DNA of 64,000 nucleotides from Toxonevra muliebris (Eukaryota; Arthropoda; Insecta; Diptera; Pallopteridae), in contig OY829326.1 of the NCBI GenBank assembly GCA_963691655.1, positions 97,147,235 through 97,211,234 on the forward strand. Reading direction: 5' to 3'. Shown in pieces: positions 10,575 through 21,699 of the stretch. The stretch's first letter is position 1; the number at the start of each line of letters is the position of its first letter. Made by a program: the position numbers and the translations under genes. The notes beneath the pieces were generated by a model. The model had not been told where the DNA came from, made no database searches, and saw nothing but the letters and a program-made list of their open reading frames with translations.

Positions 10575-12735
10575 AGAATACGATGGTAAGGTACTCGAAA
10601 TTTTAATAGATACATATATCAGGACGAATATCCAAATGAAACTGACACTCTCCCAACATGCCTATATGAAGGGCAGATCTGTTGAGACAGCGTTACATGA
10701 ATTAGTGCAGTCGATTGAAAAATCCCTACACTTCAAAGAATTTGCACTTGCAGCCTTCCTCGATATAGAAGGTGCATTCAATAACATCCTCCCTTCAGCT
10801 ATCACTTCAGCACTGATTGATCTCGGGGGGGATGACTCTATTGCGGCCTTTGTCGACACTCTATTAACGAATAGGATCATTAACGCACAGCTAGGAACCT
10901 CTTCCATTAGAAGGTTTGCGGTCAGAGGCACTCCGCAAGGTGGTGTCCTCTCGCCACTTCTCTGGAACATTGCTGTAAATGATCTCCTAACGAAACTTGA
11001 AAAAACAGGGTCCAAAGTAATTGCCTATGCGGATGATGTTGTCATCGCCGCTTCCGGGAAATTTCTTTGTACACTTGTAGACTTATTGCAACGAGCTCTG
11101 AATCTCCTTTCGTCCTGGTGCAATCACCGAGGACTATCGGTCAATGCATCCAAGACGGAATTAGTTCTATTCACTCGAAAGCACTCTATACCCAATTTCG
11201 ATCCACCAACTCTAAATGGTAGTTCACTTATTGTCTCGGAACAAGCCAAATACCTTGGCCTCATCCTAGACAGGAAACTCAACTGGCGTGCCAACACGTC
11301 TGAAAGAGTACGTAAAGACACAATAGCTCTCTATGCTTGCAGGTCAGCTATAGGTAAGAAATGGGGGTTACAACCCAAGGTAATCATGTGGTTGTACACC
11401 AGTGTTATACGTCCTATTCTCTTCTACGGCGTAGTAGTATGGTGGACAGTCATCTCAAAGAGCATCCATCACAAAGAATTAGACAAAGTACAGCGACTTG
11501 CTTCAATGTTAATTACAGGAGCACTGAAAACGACACCTTCAAAAGCGCTATACACAATCTTGGATCTTCTTCCAATAGATCTAGTCGGAAAGACCTCAGC
11601 GTCAATATCTGCAGTGAGACTGAATGCGATTCGTAGGTGGTCCCACACAAATTATGGTCATGGTAAGATACTTAGTGAAACTAAATTTCTTCCACTCTCT
11701 GTCGATCTCACCCTGTCCCCGCTATCCTTTGGCAACAGCTTTAGCACATATATTCCATCTCGACAAGAGTGGAGTGCGAGTAATGTAGTACGCCCTGATA
11801 TCATCGACTTTTAAACTGATGGTTCAAAGTTGCATGGTAGGGTTGGGGGTGGGGTTCACTCTGAGCGCCTGAACATTTCGGCGCACTTTCGTTTTCCAGA
11901 TCATTGCAGCGTCTTTCAGGCAGAGCTGCTTGCGATCACTGAAGCCGCAAATCTGATAAGGTGTAATGCGATACCTTGTAATGATATCTGCATTTTCACT
12001 GATAGTCAGGCGGCAATAAAATCCCTCCAATGTCCAGCTAATAACTCTAAAGTTGCCCTACAATGCAGATCGTCTCTGAACGAGACAGCCATGGCATACA
12101 ACCTGCACCTTATATGGGTGCCAGGGCATAGCGACATTGAGGGAAACTGTAAAGCTGATGACCTCGCCAAACTTGGTACGACACTCAGCAATTCACTTAT
12201 TACTGGTAATGCAGGTATACCGCTTGCCACGTGTAAACTTTTAATTAAAGACCACTTCTCCCCCATTGCGAAGAGCAGATGGAGAATGGAACCAACTTGC
12301 GCTATCGCTAGACAGTTTTGGCCAATGCCTGGCCATGAACGCACTAAAGCGCTCATTAATCTGGACCGTGTCCACATATGTAGGGTAGATCATATTCTAA
12401 CCGGGCACTGCCTCATAGGCAGCCATGCACGTAGACTAGGTCTTCCTTATAATGACTTCTGCAGAAGCTGTAGAAATGAAGAAGAAGAGACCATTTTCCA
12501 CTTTATATGTAACTGCCCTGCTTTAGCAGCACGCAGACACAAAACTTTGGGAGCACCCTTCTATGGTACTCACAGAACTGGCAACCTCTGACATTAGAGA
12601 CTTATCACGTTTTATTGCAAGCACAAATTGGTTTAATTAGGAAGGGATCAAGAGATAACACTCGCCCCAAGGGTATCACAATGGACCAATAGGTCTCAGT
12701 GTGTTCTTTCATGAACCGCCTAACCTAACCTAGTT
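10575..12735 (+). mobile_element. Second LOA-type LINE, 5'-truncated
   Basis: Protein homology to LINE ORF2 begins abruptly about 10585 in the middle of the reverse transcriptase, as expected of incomplete target-primed reverse transcription. The element ends with ATCACAATGGACC and CCTAACCTAACCTA near 12680-12733, like the LINE at the left edge. It differs enough from that copy to be another family of the same clade. It is the better preserved of the two. Confidence 0.88.
10585..12591 (+). pseudogene. LINE ORF2 fragment: reverse transcriptase + RNase H, one nonsense codon
   Basis: One frame runs from ~10585 to the stop at 12591, interrupted only by TAA at 11812-11814, where RNase H should read DFYTDGSK. 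The reverse transcriptase contains FLDIEGAFNN, GTPQGGVLSPLLW and YADD (11026-11037). RNase H follows with TDGSKL, FQAELLAITEA, FTDSQAA and WVPGHSDIEGN. The C-terminal Cys/His segment reads CRSCRNEEEE...HFICNCPAL. The truncated 5' end lacks endonuclease and ORF1. Because only one substitution breaks it, this insertion looks fairly recent. Confidence 0.9.
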
Positions 12736-13504
12736 TAAAATCGATTGCAAAATTTGTACCGAACAGACAGACATACACAATTGAAAGCGAGTTGATATAA
12801 ACGTGGTAAAAAATGAATATTAACCCATTAAGAAAGTAACTTGAGAAAAAAATTGTTTTTGAATGTGGTAAAATGAACGGAGCGGCTCAGCGACAAGGTG
12901 CCATACAGCACTGCTAGGCATTACTGCGTTAACAAGAAAGGAAGTAGCTTAATTTTTAAAATAATTTTAATGTTCCTAACTTTTTGTGTACTTTTTATAA
13001 AATGAAGGTTGTGCCAATACCATTGTTAGTGTTTTCTTGTCCATATAATTAAATTTCAGCTAGAATTTTAGCTATTTTCTCCCTCTGATCCCCCCATTAG
13101 GACTTAATATTTGTAACGCAACGTTCTTCCAATGGCCGGGGTAGAGCTCAGCGGGCTCCAGTGGTTCGTTGGTTACAGAAATTTATTATTTTGCAGGAAA
13201 CCCTCACGTCTCTTTATTGAGACACATTCTTTTTAAATTCAACATATTCTTTTATTCACTTTCGTTTTCTACAATGTTTATGATGATAATAACACACACA
13301 CACAAACTGGTTGCACTATTCTCTTACGTTCTGTTGGTCCTCTGGGCGAGCGTCCGGGGCGTACAGAGCGTTGTCTATGATGTCTACGATGCTTAAAGTG
13401 CGCCTGGTAAAGCAAGCGAGTGGAGCGTTGTCTACGTTTTATCCAGGCGAGTATGATTTAATTTGAAAAATAGTCAACCAACATAAAAAACTGTTGTGTG
13501 AAAA
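12736..13504. other. Intergenic, no gene seen
   Basis: No domain-bearing frame. A locally GC-richer patch (13330-13450) repeats AGCGTTGTCTA twice around an imperfect duplication. Its nature is unknown. Confidence 0.35.
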
Positions 13505-13894
13505 TCAGAGTACGGGAGGCGCCGGTTTGTCAAGATCTCGAAAAGGGAGGCGTAGGATGAGCACAGTTTTGAGCCGCTGCTGTGGTGAATGTAGTTAAAA
13601 ATTAACAAATATACTATTAATACATTTTCAAATGTCTTTTAAACATTTTCCATTCTAAATAACACTGATTTTTTTAAAAATTCTTTATTTATTTATTAAT
13701 TTCAAATTTTCAATATATTTTCACAAAAGCAAAACAGCTGATTATTTGACACTTTTAACATTTTTACATAAAGAAAAAGTGCAGGCTATTTCATGGACGA
13801 AGAAGAAGACCATTATTTTCTCATCTCCACTCTCATTTCAAAGTTTTTTGAGTACGGGAACGCGTTCACCCGCGTTATAGTACGAGAACGGACC
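13505..13894. repeat. Truncated copy of the GGTCCG-ended TIR element
   Basis: Matches the right-hand ~390 bp of the element at 26321-27845, including CAAAACAGCTGATT, GAAAAAGTGCAGGCTATTTC, GAGTACGGGAACGC and the end GAACGGACC. It is followed by TATTA, the same flank as the full copy. The left end is missing. Confidence 0.75.
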
Positions 13895-14818
13895 TATTAT
13901 ATGAAATCTATGAACTTGTATTGCACAGAAGAGATAATATGCAAATTTAGTAATTCAATTTAGACTCAACCGAAATACCAAATATTTAAAATTTTCTATG
14001 TACCCTTGTGCAATGTAACTATGTATGTACAATATAATGTCAAAATAATGAAAAAGCAAAGGCTTTATTAAATAATGTTTTTAAAGACATTGTGGACATT
14101 ACTGTACTTTCGGGCTACAATTTTTTTTTAACATTTTGCGCTTTTTATAAAAAAAAACCTGGCTACTCTGGGCTCCATATTAATCAAGTTGTACGTAAAG
14201 CATAAATGTCTGTATAGAAATGTCAAAGCAAATTCATTCATTGCATTAGATTTTTGCTCGGTTTTGAACGCGGTTTCGTTGAAACCACCTCATTTCCATA
14301 CCATTTACTATTGCTCTTTAAATTTATTTTTATATTGCATTTCCTAGGATGAGCTGCCTTGATCATATCCGTTAAATCATTTAACTGAAAGACTCCTTCT
14401 TGTGCCTTTTCTTCTTTGTTATCTATTCTCCAGTGAAGCTTAGGCAAAAGCTTAGATTCAACTCGCGTAGTATCATGAGCTTCCATATTAATCGACAACA
14501 CAATGGGAAGATGGTCTGACCATATCTGTTCTTCGACCGTGAAACTTCCAACGTTTTGTAACAACTCCTGTGACACTGCACATATGTCGTTAACAGACGC
14601 TTATAAATGTGAATTCTCCTTCAAGATCTCCATTAGACATTAAAAATTCATAATCATAAAAGAATTGAATGAATTCTCTACCTCTAGCATTAATTACAAC
14701 ATCTCTTGATTTTCTTTCGTCTGCACCTGTTGTAAACGTTGCCTTGCACAAATCATCAATATTCTTTTGCAATTCACCTATTCTTATATTTAAATCCCCG
14801 ATTTTAACGTATTAAAAT

Positions 14819-15768
14819 TAGTGTCCGACCGAATATTCGGTTTCGGTTACGGTTTCGGCCAAAAATACGGTTTCGGCTAAGTTTCGGTTTCGGCAAAACA
14901 TAACGTTATTCAATTTTGAATATTAAAATAAAAATGTGAATTTCATTTGTACCTATACCACAAAATGCACTTTTTTTTAGTGCCTTTAATATGTATTTTC
15001 TTTATTGATAAAATAATATTTTTGTTATTTTATATATACATATATAAGTATGTATATTAGGGCGTACCAATTTGTATGGATGAATTTTTTTCGGAATACC
15101 GACAGAAGAGTTCCATATTCTATGACAAAAAATGGAGCTTACCCCCCGTAAAATTCGTATCGTAGAAGTTAAAGTAATATTAAAAGTAACTATCGATTTT
15201 TATTCAAACAACTACAGTACGTAGTACTGAAACTTCTTCGAATTTTACGGGGGGGTAGGATCCATTTTTTTGCTATACTTTCTTCGGCAAAGTTGATCAG
15301 AATCGAATATAGAATTTTTCTGTCAACGTACTTTTCAAAAAAAAAAAAAAAAAAAATTAGTACGCCCGAATGTGCATGGATTTTTTTTTTTTTTAATTAA
15401 AAAAAAAATTAAAATGATTTGAATTTTGTTTTTAAAAAGCAATAACAACACAACTCTAGTTTTGTCGAATTCGAGTTATTATCATAATTTGAATCTTCAT
15501 ATCCGTTTTCATATTGTGTCTGAATTTTATGACTATCGGTTCAGTGGTTCACGAGATATTAGGGCGGAAAAATAGCACAACTCAACCTGATTACTCTTAG
15601 TACTTGAACCTTTGAAGTGCTCTCCTGTAAAATACAAAAAACACACTTATGCTGTTATGCCTTGAGACCACAGATATATACATATATATTAAAAAGTTTC
15701 GGTTTTGGCCGAATATTAGAAAAATGGCCGAAATTCGGTTCGAAAAAGTCGGTTTCGGTCGGACACTA
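14819..15768. mobile_element. Non-autonomous hAT element with exact 8-bp target duplication
   Basis: The ends are TAGTGTCCGACCGA and its inverse TCGGTCGGACACTA. Flanking 8-bp copies of ATTAAAAT lie at 14811-14818 and 15769-15776. An 8-bp duplication with TAGTG-type ends is the hAT signature. Subterminal sequence is rich in CGGTTTCGG / CCGAAA repeats. It carries no transposase. It interrupts the endonuclease of the older LINE, which dates it as the younger insertion. Confidence 0.92.
15060..15366. repeat. Inverted-repeat element nested in the hAT element
   Basis: The ends read GGGCGTACCAATTT and AAATTAGTACGCCC (inverse, 13 of 14 match). Between them lies a second inverted pair built on CCCCCCGTAAAATTCG and CGAATTTTACGGGGGGG. 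It could be a nested MITE or an ancient internal part of the hAT element. Confidence 0.55.
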
Positions 15769-17106
15769 ATTAAAATCCTCTTTTTCATGTGCGGAACTAT
15801 TGTGAATTGATGTTATTTGTTTATATTTTTTATTGTATTCGCTCTATCTAATTGTTTAAATTGGCATTGAACACCAAATTTACATAATTTTTTTTTATTA
15901 TTGCATATAAGCATCCAGCGATAGCTCTTCTTCTCACATTTATATTAATTGCAGGTTTCCAGTATATATCTAAACCCGTAAAGTGATTGTTGAAGTTTTC
16001 CCCTATTTTATTGGCAAACATGTGTCTCTAGTTATACGAAAACATCACAGGATTTTACGTGATTGAAGAACTCACTAACTAACAATTTATTCTCTAGGCC
16101 ACGTATGTTATACGATAATATCTAAGTTTACATTCATTGTTTTTTTTTCAAATTTATTCCTACATATTCCTCGACAGTATAATTTGTAAGAAAAATTATC
16201 ATTAATATTTTTAGTTTCTATAATTTTGTTAGCGACATAATTATTCGTACAATATTTTATTTTTATTTTATTACGACCTTTCTCTTTTGGTATTTTGCAT
16301 TTGCTTTTTTTTACTTTTTCTAGCCGCTCATTATATTTTGTGTTAATCTTTTTTAAATTATTTCCATACAGTTCATCTAATATATTTTGACCTTTTTGTT
16401 GGCCGCAAACCAGTTCCTTCTCGTAAAGTTTATTTCATTCATTTGCCAGCAATCTTCAATCTATCATCTCGCACTCTGACCTGGTGTTGTCTGCTCATAA
16501 CAATTATCACCTTTTTCAACTGCAACATTACACTTTTGTCCTGCCTCTTCTCCGTATTTAGGCCCCGCTCTATGTAAATTGCCGTACCAGTAAGTTTATT
16601 TGAATTTCTGAGGACTTCATCTACACTTTCAACCAGTGCCTGTCACCTTTTTATTTCTCTCAAACAATTTCTTTGTTAATTTAATGACGCTGGTATTTTT
16701 TGTTGCGAATGTTTGCCTGCATAGTTCCAAATGATCTTTTTCTTTTTATTCAAGTTTCTTTACTACTTCTTTTAGTGCACGGTTCTTTTAACATAATTTT
16801 GTCGCATATTCATTATTAGCGATCACTGAACAAAAAGTTTGTCTTAAAATAATTAGTTTCGAAAAGTCACAAACGCCGGTATTTGCTTTGTAAATATTAT
16901 ATAGAAAATCAAAACATGAAAAATCGCAGGAAGCACTGATGGACATACCGAAAACCGAATATAATAAATGTTTCGAGGATTGGATCAAGCGCTGGCATAA
17001 GTGTGTTGCAGTCGATGGGGATTACTTTGAAAGGGACAATATAGATTTAGATGAATGAACTTATATTTTTAATTTTCTGAATAAATTCCGGGAACTTTTT
17101 GATCAA

Positions 17107-17513
17107 GGAAAACACAGAAAAATATTTAAAATTATTAAAATAAGCTCCGCCACTTTGTTCCTTGGCCATTGAATTACCATGATTTTATAAAAATTAATAA
17201 GTAATTTTTAAAACAGCAGTCTCACAACCAAACAAAAGCCAAACAGCGCAAAGGGTAGCAAAGGAAAAAAAATTATTTATAAATTAGTAAAAAGTGTACT
17301 ATTTTCTATAAAATATTGGTATTTTCCAGTAAAATACAACAGTGTATCTTCGACAACCCCATTTTATTTGAAGTGATGTAGGTTTTTTCCGTCAGCAAAA
17401 ATGTTGAAGTGCAATGTGTTCATCCTCTCTTTTGCTCAGTGTTCATTTTTCAAAGCAACAACAATTGCATTGTTTGACAGCAAAACATTAATCGTGTAAC
17501 ATCGCCCTAAGGC
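17107..17513. repeat. TIR element, left-truncated copy of a tandem pair
   Basis: About 400 bp that align block by block with 17800-18217: AAGCTCCGCCACTTTG, CCATTGAATTACCATGATTT, GCAAAGGGT, CCCCATTTTATTTGAAGTGA, TTCATCCTCTCTTTTGCTC. It ends with the same terminus, GTGTAACATCGCCCTAAG. Confidence 0.8.
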
Positions 17514-17514
17514 T

Positions 17515-18217
17515 GATGTTACACGGTGAATGTTTTGCTGTCAATGTTTTCTGATTTTACTCTCTCTTCATCGTTTTGTTTGATACCCTGTTACACTATC
17601 AGTTTTTTGCTGAATGTTATTTTTTAATACTTTTATCTGCAACTTTGTCTTTCCAACTAAAAAGTATTTAATTGTACTTTGGAGAGAATGAAAATTCAAC
17701 AATTGGAATGGAATTGGATAGAAAATAATTATAATGACAATATGAGATAATATTGGTGGAAATAGCTACAAATTATACAAAAAATATTGCATTTATATAT
17801 GAAAAACGCAGAAAAATAATCTTTAAAATTTGCGAACTACTAAAATAAGCTCCGCCACTTTGATACTTGGCCATTGAATTACCATGATTTTATAAAAATA
17901 ATTAAGTAATTTTTTAAACAGCACTCATTTTTACAAACAAACAAAGGCCAAACAACGCAAAGGGTGGCAAAGAAAAAAAATGTATTTATAAGTTAGTAAA
18001 AAGTCTAGTATTTTCATAAAATATTAGTATTTCCAATAAAATGCGACAGTGTATCTGCAGCAGCCCCATTTTATTTGAAGTGATGCAGGTTTTTTCGACA
18101 GTAAAAAAATTTGAAGTGAAATGTGTTCATCCTCTCTTTTGCTCAGTATTAATTTTTCAAAGCAACAACAATTACATTGTTTGACAGCAAAACATTGATC
18201 GTGTAACATCGCCCTAA
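17515..18217. mobile_element. ~700-bp TIR element (MITE-like), full copy
   Basis: The left end GATGTTACACGG..AATGTTTTGCTGTCAA is inverted at the right end as TTGACAGCAAAACATT..TCGTGTAACATC. It directly abuts a truncated copy of itself (17107-17513), giving a head-to-tail arrangement. A terminal fragment is also found at 8085-8175. No transposase and no clear target duplication, so the superfamily is not assigned. Confidence 0.78.
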
Positions 18218-19002
18218 GAAGAATGTGGACACTATTGCACAACTGGATTAAGCTTGGAACAGAATGTGAAGCGTGAAGTACGCAGCTGAAGCACAGAATA
18301 TAGCGTAGCAAACAATGAAGCGCGACAAGGAAATATGTGAACAAAATTTGCACCTCCGAAGTTCATGCTTATTGTAATTGGAAACACACACAATCATATT
18401 TTTTACCACATCTTTACAAACAAAGTGTTTTAAAATATAAACCAATTAAATTCTTTTACAAGTTCTATAAATAATTCATTACATTCTTCCCCTTTTTGAT
18501 GTGTAAACATTTTAGCTCACGGTATGGGCAAAATTTCAAATGTGTAAAATGTAAGAATAACTGTATCGTAAGATGTAAGATAACTGTAACGTCCAGTTCC
18601 CCTCTCGCTTACACTACTGCGCGGCATGACTGTGCTACTCTAAACAAAGAGAAGAAGAGAAGGAGAAATTAAAATACGAGCGTAGTTTGTTAGTTTATTT
18701 TTCGATCAATTTACTCACACATATATGTGCATACGAAAACAAAATGTGTGTGTACATTTATTCGTGGCAGAATTATTTGTTGGTGTTAAACGTGTGGAGA
18801 TCGACTATACCATACAAGCAGAGAAGTCGCCGTAGCAAACACAGGCGTTTGATAGGTTTTGCATTCGGTTAGTTAGATTGCATTAAAATTAAATATTTTT
18901 TAAAATATAAAAACAATACAAAATGATAAGTAATAAGGAATCTAGGTTTCAATAAATGTATAAACAAAATGTAGTGATAATGATAGCAAATCACGCCATT
19001 AA

Positions 19003-19207
19003 CATTAGAAAGGCAGCACTTTTTTATCTATGTAAATAGCAAAAATGTTAAACAGAAAAAACCGAACTTATTTATTATAAAATCACTTATTTACTTTAAT
19101 AAAAATCCATTCTTTTTTATTTTTATTAAATGCAGTTAAGACAACTATCTTTGCGGTGCTTTTAAAAAGTAGTGGGGTGACTAGTCATCCCTGTTGCCTT
19201 TCTAAGG
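19003..19207. mobile_element. 205-bp MITE with TTAA duplication (piggyBac-type)
   Basis: TTAA flanks at 18999-19002 and 19208-19211. The ends CATTAGAAAGGCAGCA and TGTTGCCTTTCTAAGG are inverted copies (two mismatches). TTAA target duplication is characteristic of piggyBac-type elements. Confidence 0.75.
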
Positions 19208-19228
19208 TTAAATGCGGAAAGCACTTAT

Positions 19229-19304
19229 CGTCGCCTGAGGATTGATTTGGCGTATGTGTGTACAAATTCATATACCTATACGCCAAATCAATTCTCAGGC
19301 GACG
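19229..19304. repeat. 76-bp near-perfect hairpin
   Basis: The arms CGTCGCCTGAGGATTGATTT and its inverse AATCAATTCTCAGGCGACG enclose a short AT loop. TTAT flanks both sides (19225-19228 and 19305-19308), suggesting insertion of a tiny fold-back MITE. Confidence 0.7.
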
Positions 19305-19458
19305 TTATGTAAAATTTTCACATCTAATAAAATTTCAAATCGACAGGAAGAAAAACTTAAAGTGCGAAAAAAAGGATGCAATTGCAGCTGCGTATATGCG
19401 AGCATATAGATCTCGATGCATTGAGTAAAAGAAAAATAATGCAACTACAACATATTAG

Positions 19459-19588
19459 CCCTATTCACGATTTGGTGCAATTGCAAAATATTTATGCTAT
19501 CACAACAACAAATATATGTGATATGGAATAAAAAGCGCATTTGCCATGATGCAAGACCATTTGCAATTTATGGTGAATTGGGCTATTA
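19459..19588. repeat. Short TIR element (~130 bp)
   Basis: Ends TAGCCCTATTCACGATTTG and GGTGAATTGGGCTA are inverted, with a TA at each border, and the inner arms share GCAATT. Likely a small MITE of TA-target type. Confidence 0.55.
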
Positions 19589-20305
19589 TATATAAAAGAT
19601 AATGATATCTAATAAATTTTTAAGTTTATAAAAGAATTGTTTTAATTTGACTTAATTACCTAAGCATATAGATTATACATTAAATCCCTATATATGGCTA
19701 TACATATGTGAGCTTATGTATATAACATTCAGTTAGCTTAACTCTTTACACATCAAATATCTTGCGTGCCTTGCACACATCCATTGTTTTTATTTTGACA
19801 ATCAATTGTTATGCTTGAAGGGCGACAAATTTGAAAGTTTCAATTTCGCGCCTCATCTTCAGCTTCAGCGGCAGCGACAACTTTACATTGTGTTTGATTA
19901 CAGTGCAAATGTATACATTTTACTTTTGACAGATTGTTACTTCACGCTTCAGCTTCACATTCTGTTCCTCACTTTAGAAATACCAATTTGATTGATATCG
20001 TAGGTTTCCACTCATATTTTTTTCCCAAGCCAAAATTATATACGTTTTAACGTTTCCCGAAAATAAAACTACGCAATTGTGCAACCATGTTTCGAATGTG
20101 GATCGTACGGTTTTATGCAACACGATTCACCTTTGATACCAATGTTGTTGCTTCAACTACATAACCCAAGAAAAGGAGGCGAAATTTTCTTCTAAATAAT
20201 TTTCAGAAAATTTCGGTTTTACGCAACAAGGTTAGCTAAAATTTCAACATAACTTAAATGCAATAAAAAACAATATTGTCTTCACAATAGAGGCGAAATA
20301 CGCAA

Positions 20306-20637
20306 ATGGCAACAGCAGCTAAATATAGCAGAAATCTGCAAAAACTTTTTGTTGGAAATCTTCCTTGGACGGTGAGTAAAATGAAATGGTGGGACGTAAG
20401 GATGTGATCCATTTTTAATTGCGTATACACATTATTTAGGTCGGTCACCAGGAATTGCGAAGCTATTTCAAAGAATTCGGGCGTGTAATTTCCGCCAATG
20501 TGATCTTTGACAAGAAGACAGGCAGCTCCAAGGGTTACGGGTTTGTGGTATTCAATAGCGTAGCGCCACTAGAGAAAATCGAAAACGAGCAAAAACACGT
20601 ACTGGAGGGCAACTATCTGAATATACAGAAAAGTTAA
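20306..20637 (+). CDS. SLIRP1: SLIRP-like single-RRM RNA-binding protein
   Basis: Two exons, 20306-20371 and 20440-20637, separated by a 68-bp intron (GTGAGT...TTTAG), encode 87 residues. A single RNA-recognition motif fills the protein: RNP2 KLFVGNLPW (residues 13-21) and RNP1 KGYGFVVF (~60). The size and layout fit SLIRP, a mitochondrial RRM protein that works with LRPPRC in mRNA stability; the partner role is family knowledge. ATG 20306 is the only in-frame start before RNP2. The next gene starts 117 bp after the stop on the same strand; the Drosophila orthologue (which I recall as CG33714) is annotated as dicistronic with the ACBP-ankyrin gene, so both are probably on one transcript. Confidence 0.85.
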
Positions 20638-20754
20638 CTCGTTGCCATAAAACACTTAGTATTTAAGCATTTCTAGTTTAAATTAAAAATTTAATTTGAA
20701 GTCGCACGGAAGCAAGCCAAGAAAGTAAAAAACAATTCCAATTAACTGCGTATA

Positions 20755-21522
20755 ATGAGCATGGAAATGTCTGATATCTCCGATAGTGAACCAGAAGGAG
20801 AAGCATCTATTGAGATACGCAATAGAAACTTCGCGGAAGCCACTGAACACGTGCAACGTATAAGCAGCACGCTCTCGCAAAAAGATCTACTGGCATTTTA
20901 CGGTTACTACAAACAAGCAAAATTCGGAAATTGTAATATCCCCAAGCCAAGTATATTTAATATGGAGGGCAGAGCAAAATGGAGTGCTTGGGAGGAGTTG
21001 AAGGGGTTGCATCGTGAGGATGCCAAAATTTTGTATATTGAAAAATTAATTCTGCTGGATGACACATGTGCCCCCAGTTGCAGCGTTGAACCAAAAAAAA
21101 ACACTGGCTGGGTAGTGCACTCTATTGAAATGGCACCGACAGATCAAAAACCTGAACACGAGAAAAACTCATTTGATCACGCAAAAGAAGGTAATCTTGA
21201 ACGCCTACAAGAAACTTTAATAGTAACCGAGATAAATCAGTTGGACGAGCACGGTATGGGTCTCATACACTGGGCTACCGATCGTAATGCTGTGGAGATT
21301 TTGCAATTTCTTATTACAGTCGGTGCAGATGTTAACTTTCGCGATGGTGATAAACAAACTGCATTACATTACGCTGCTAGTTGTGGGCACATCGATTGCA
21401 TGCACGTTTTGCTTCAATCGAATGCGGATCGTTTCATTACAGACGCCGAGGGCAAGACGTGTGTTGATGTTGCCGAAACTTTGGAAATACGTATGTTATT
21501 ATTGAATATTTCCCAAACGTAA
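20755..21522 (+). CDS. ACBD6-like acyl-CoA-binding protein with ankyrin repeats
   Basis: Intronless frame of 255 residues. The N-terminal acyl-CoA-binding domain (about residues 25-110) contains the helix with LLAFYGYYKQAKFGNC and the KWSAWEELKG helix typical of ACBPs. Two to three ankyrin repeats follow (about 140-245: GMGLIHWATDRNAVEILQFL, QTALHYAASCGHIDCMHVLL). This is the ACBD6 architecture: binding of long-chain acyl-CoA in the cytosol or nucleus. In-frame ATGs at codons 1, 3 and 5 are all possible starts. No promoter-sized gap separates it from the RRM gene. AATAAA follows at 21678-21683. In Drosophila the corresponding gene, as I recall, is CG33713. Confidence 0.88.
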   Translation: MSMEMSDISDSEPEGEASIEIRNRNFAEATEHVQRISSTLSQKDLLAFYGYYKQAKFGNCNIPKPSIFNMEGRAKWSAWEELKGLHREDAKILYIEKLILLDDTCAPSCSVEPKKNTGWVVHSIEMAPTDQKPEHEKNSFDHAKEGNLERLQETLIVTEINQLDEHGMGLIHWATDRNAVEILQFLITVGADVNFRDGDKQTALHYAASCGHIDCMHVLLQSNADRFITDAEGKTCVDVAETLEIRMLLLNISQT

Positions 21523-21677
21523 ATGGATTAATTAAATTATCTTACCGGTTTACGATATAACAATTAAATTGAATTATTATATTGCTGTTTAATTTTGAGA
21601 GGTTATTTATGGTAGATACGTGTATTTTGGCTATATCCCAAATTTTCCAAGTATGATATATTTCTGTTCCGATTTCA

Positions 21678-21683
21678 AATAAA
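21678..21683 (+). terminator. Polyadenylation signal of the ACBP gene
   Basis: First canonical AATAAA after the ACBD6-like stop codon, about 155 bp downstream. Confidence 0.45.
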
Positions 21684-21699
21684 AATTTTCTCATTTGAT

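Larger units (their letters stand above)
14238..17040 (-). mobile_element. Decayed non-LTR retrotransposon split by a hAT insertion
   Basis: On the minus strand the endonuclease can be followed in pieces: VYNIRGLENKLLVSEFF and a DVFVL..ETHV segment near 16125-16020; then, beyond the inserted hAT element, GDLNIRIGELQKN (14800-14755), NARGREFIQFF (14690-14650), SNGDLEGEFTFIS and IWSDHLPIVLSI (~14520-14480). Upstream, 16140-16980 contains Lys-rich frames resembling an ORF1 tail, including GTAIYIERGL. Several stops and frameshifts are present and no reverse transcriptase remains. It is unlike the LOA-type copies; the GDLEGEFTFIS context suggests a CR1/L2/R1-like endonuclease, but the clade is open. 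Confidence 0.7.
18218..20305. other. Intergenic upstream of the RRM/ACBP genes
   Basis: Apart from the small MITEs listed, an inverted pair (GGAACAGAATGTGAAGCGTG near 18256 and CTTCACATTCTGTTCC near 19960) brackets much of this stretch and may mark a degraded larger element. No coding frame with domain content. The promoter of the RRM/ACBP unit should lie in the last few hundred bases. Confidence 0.4.
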
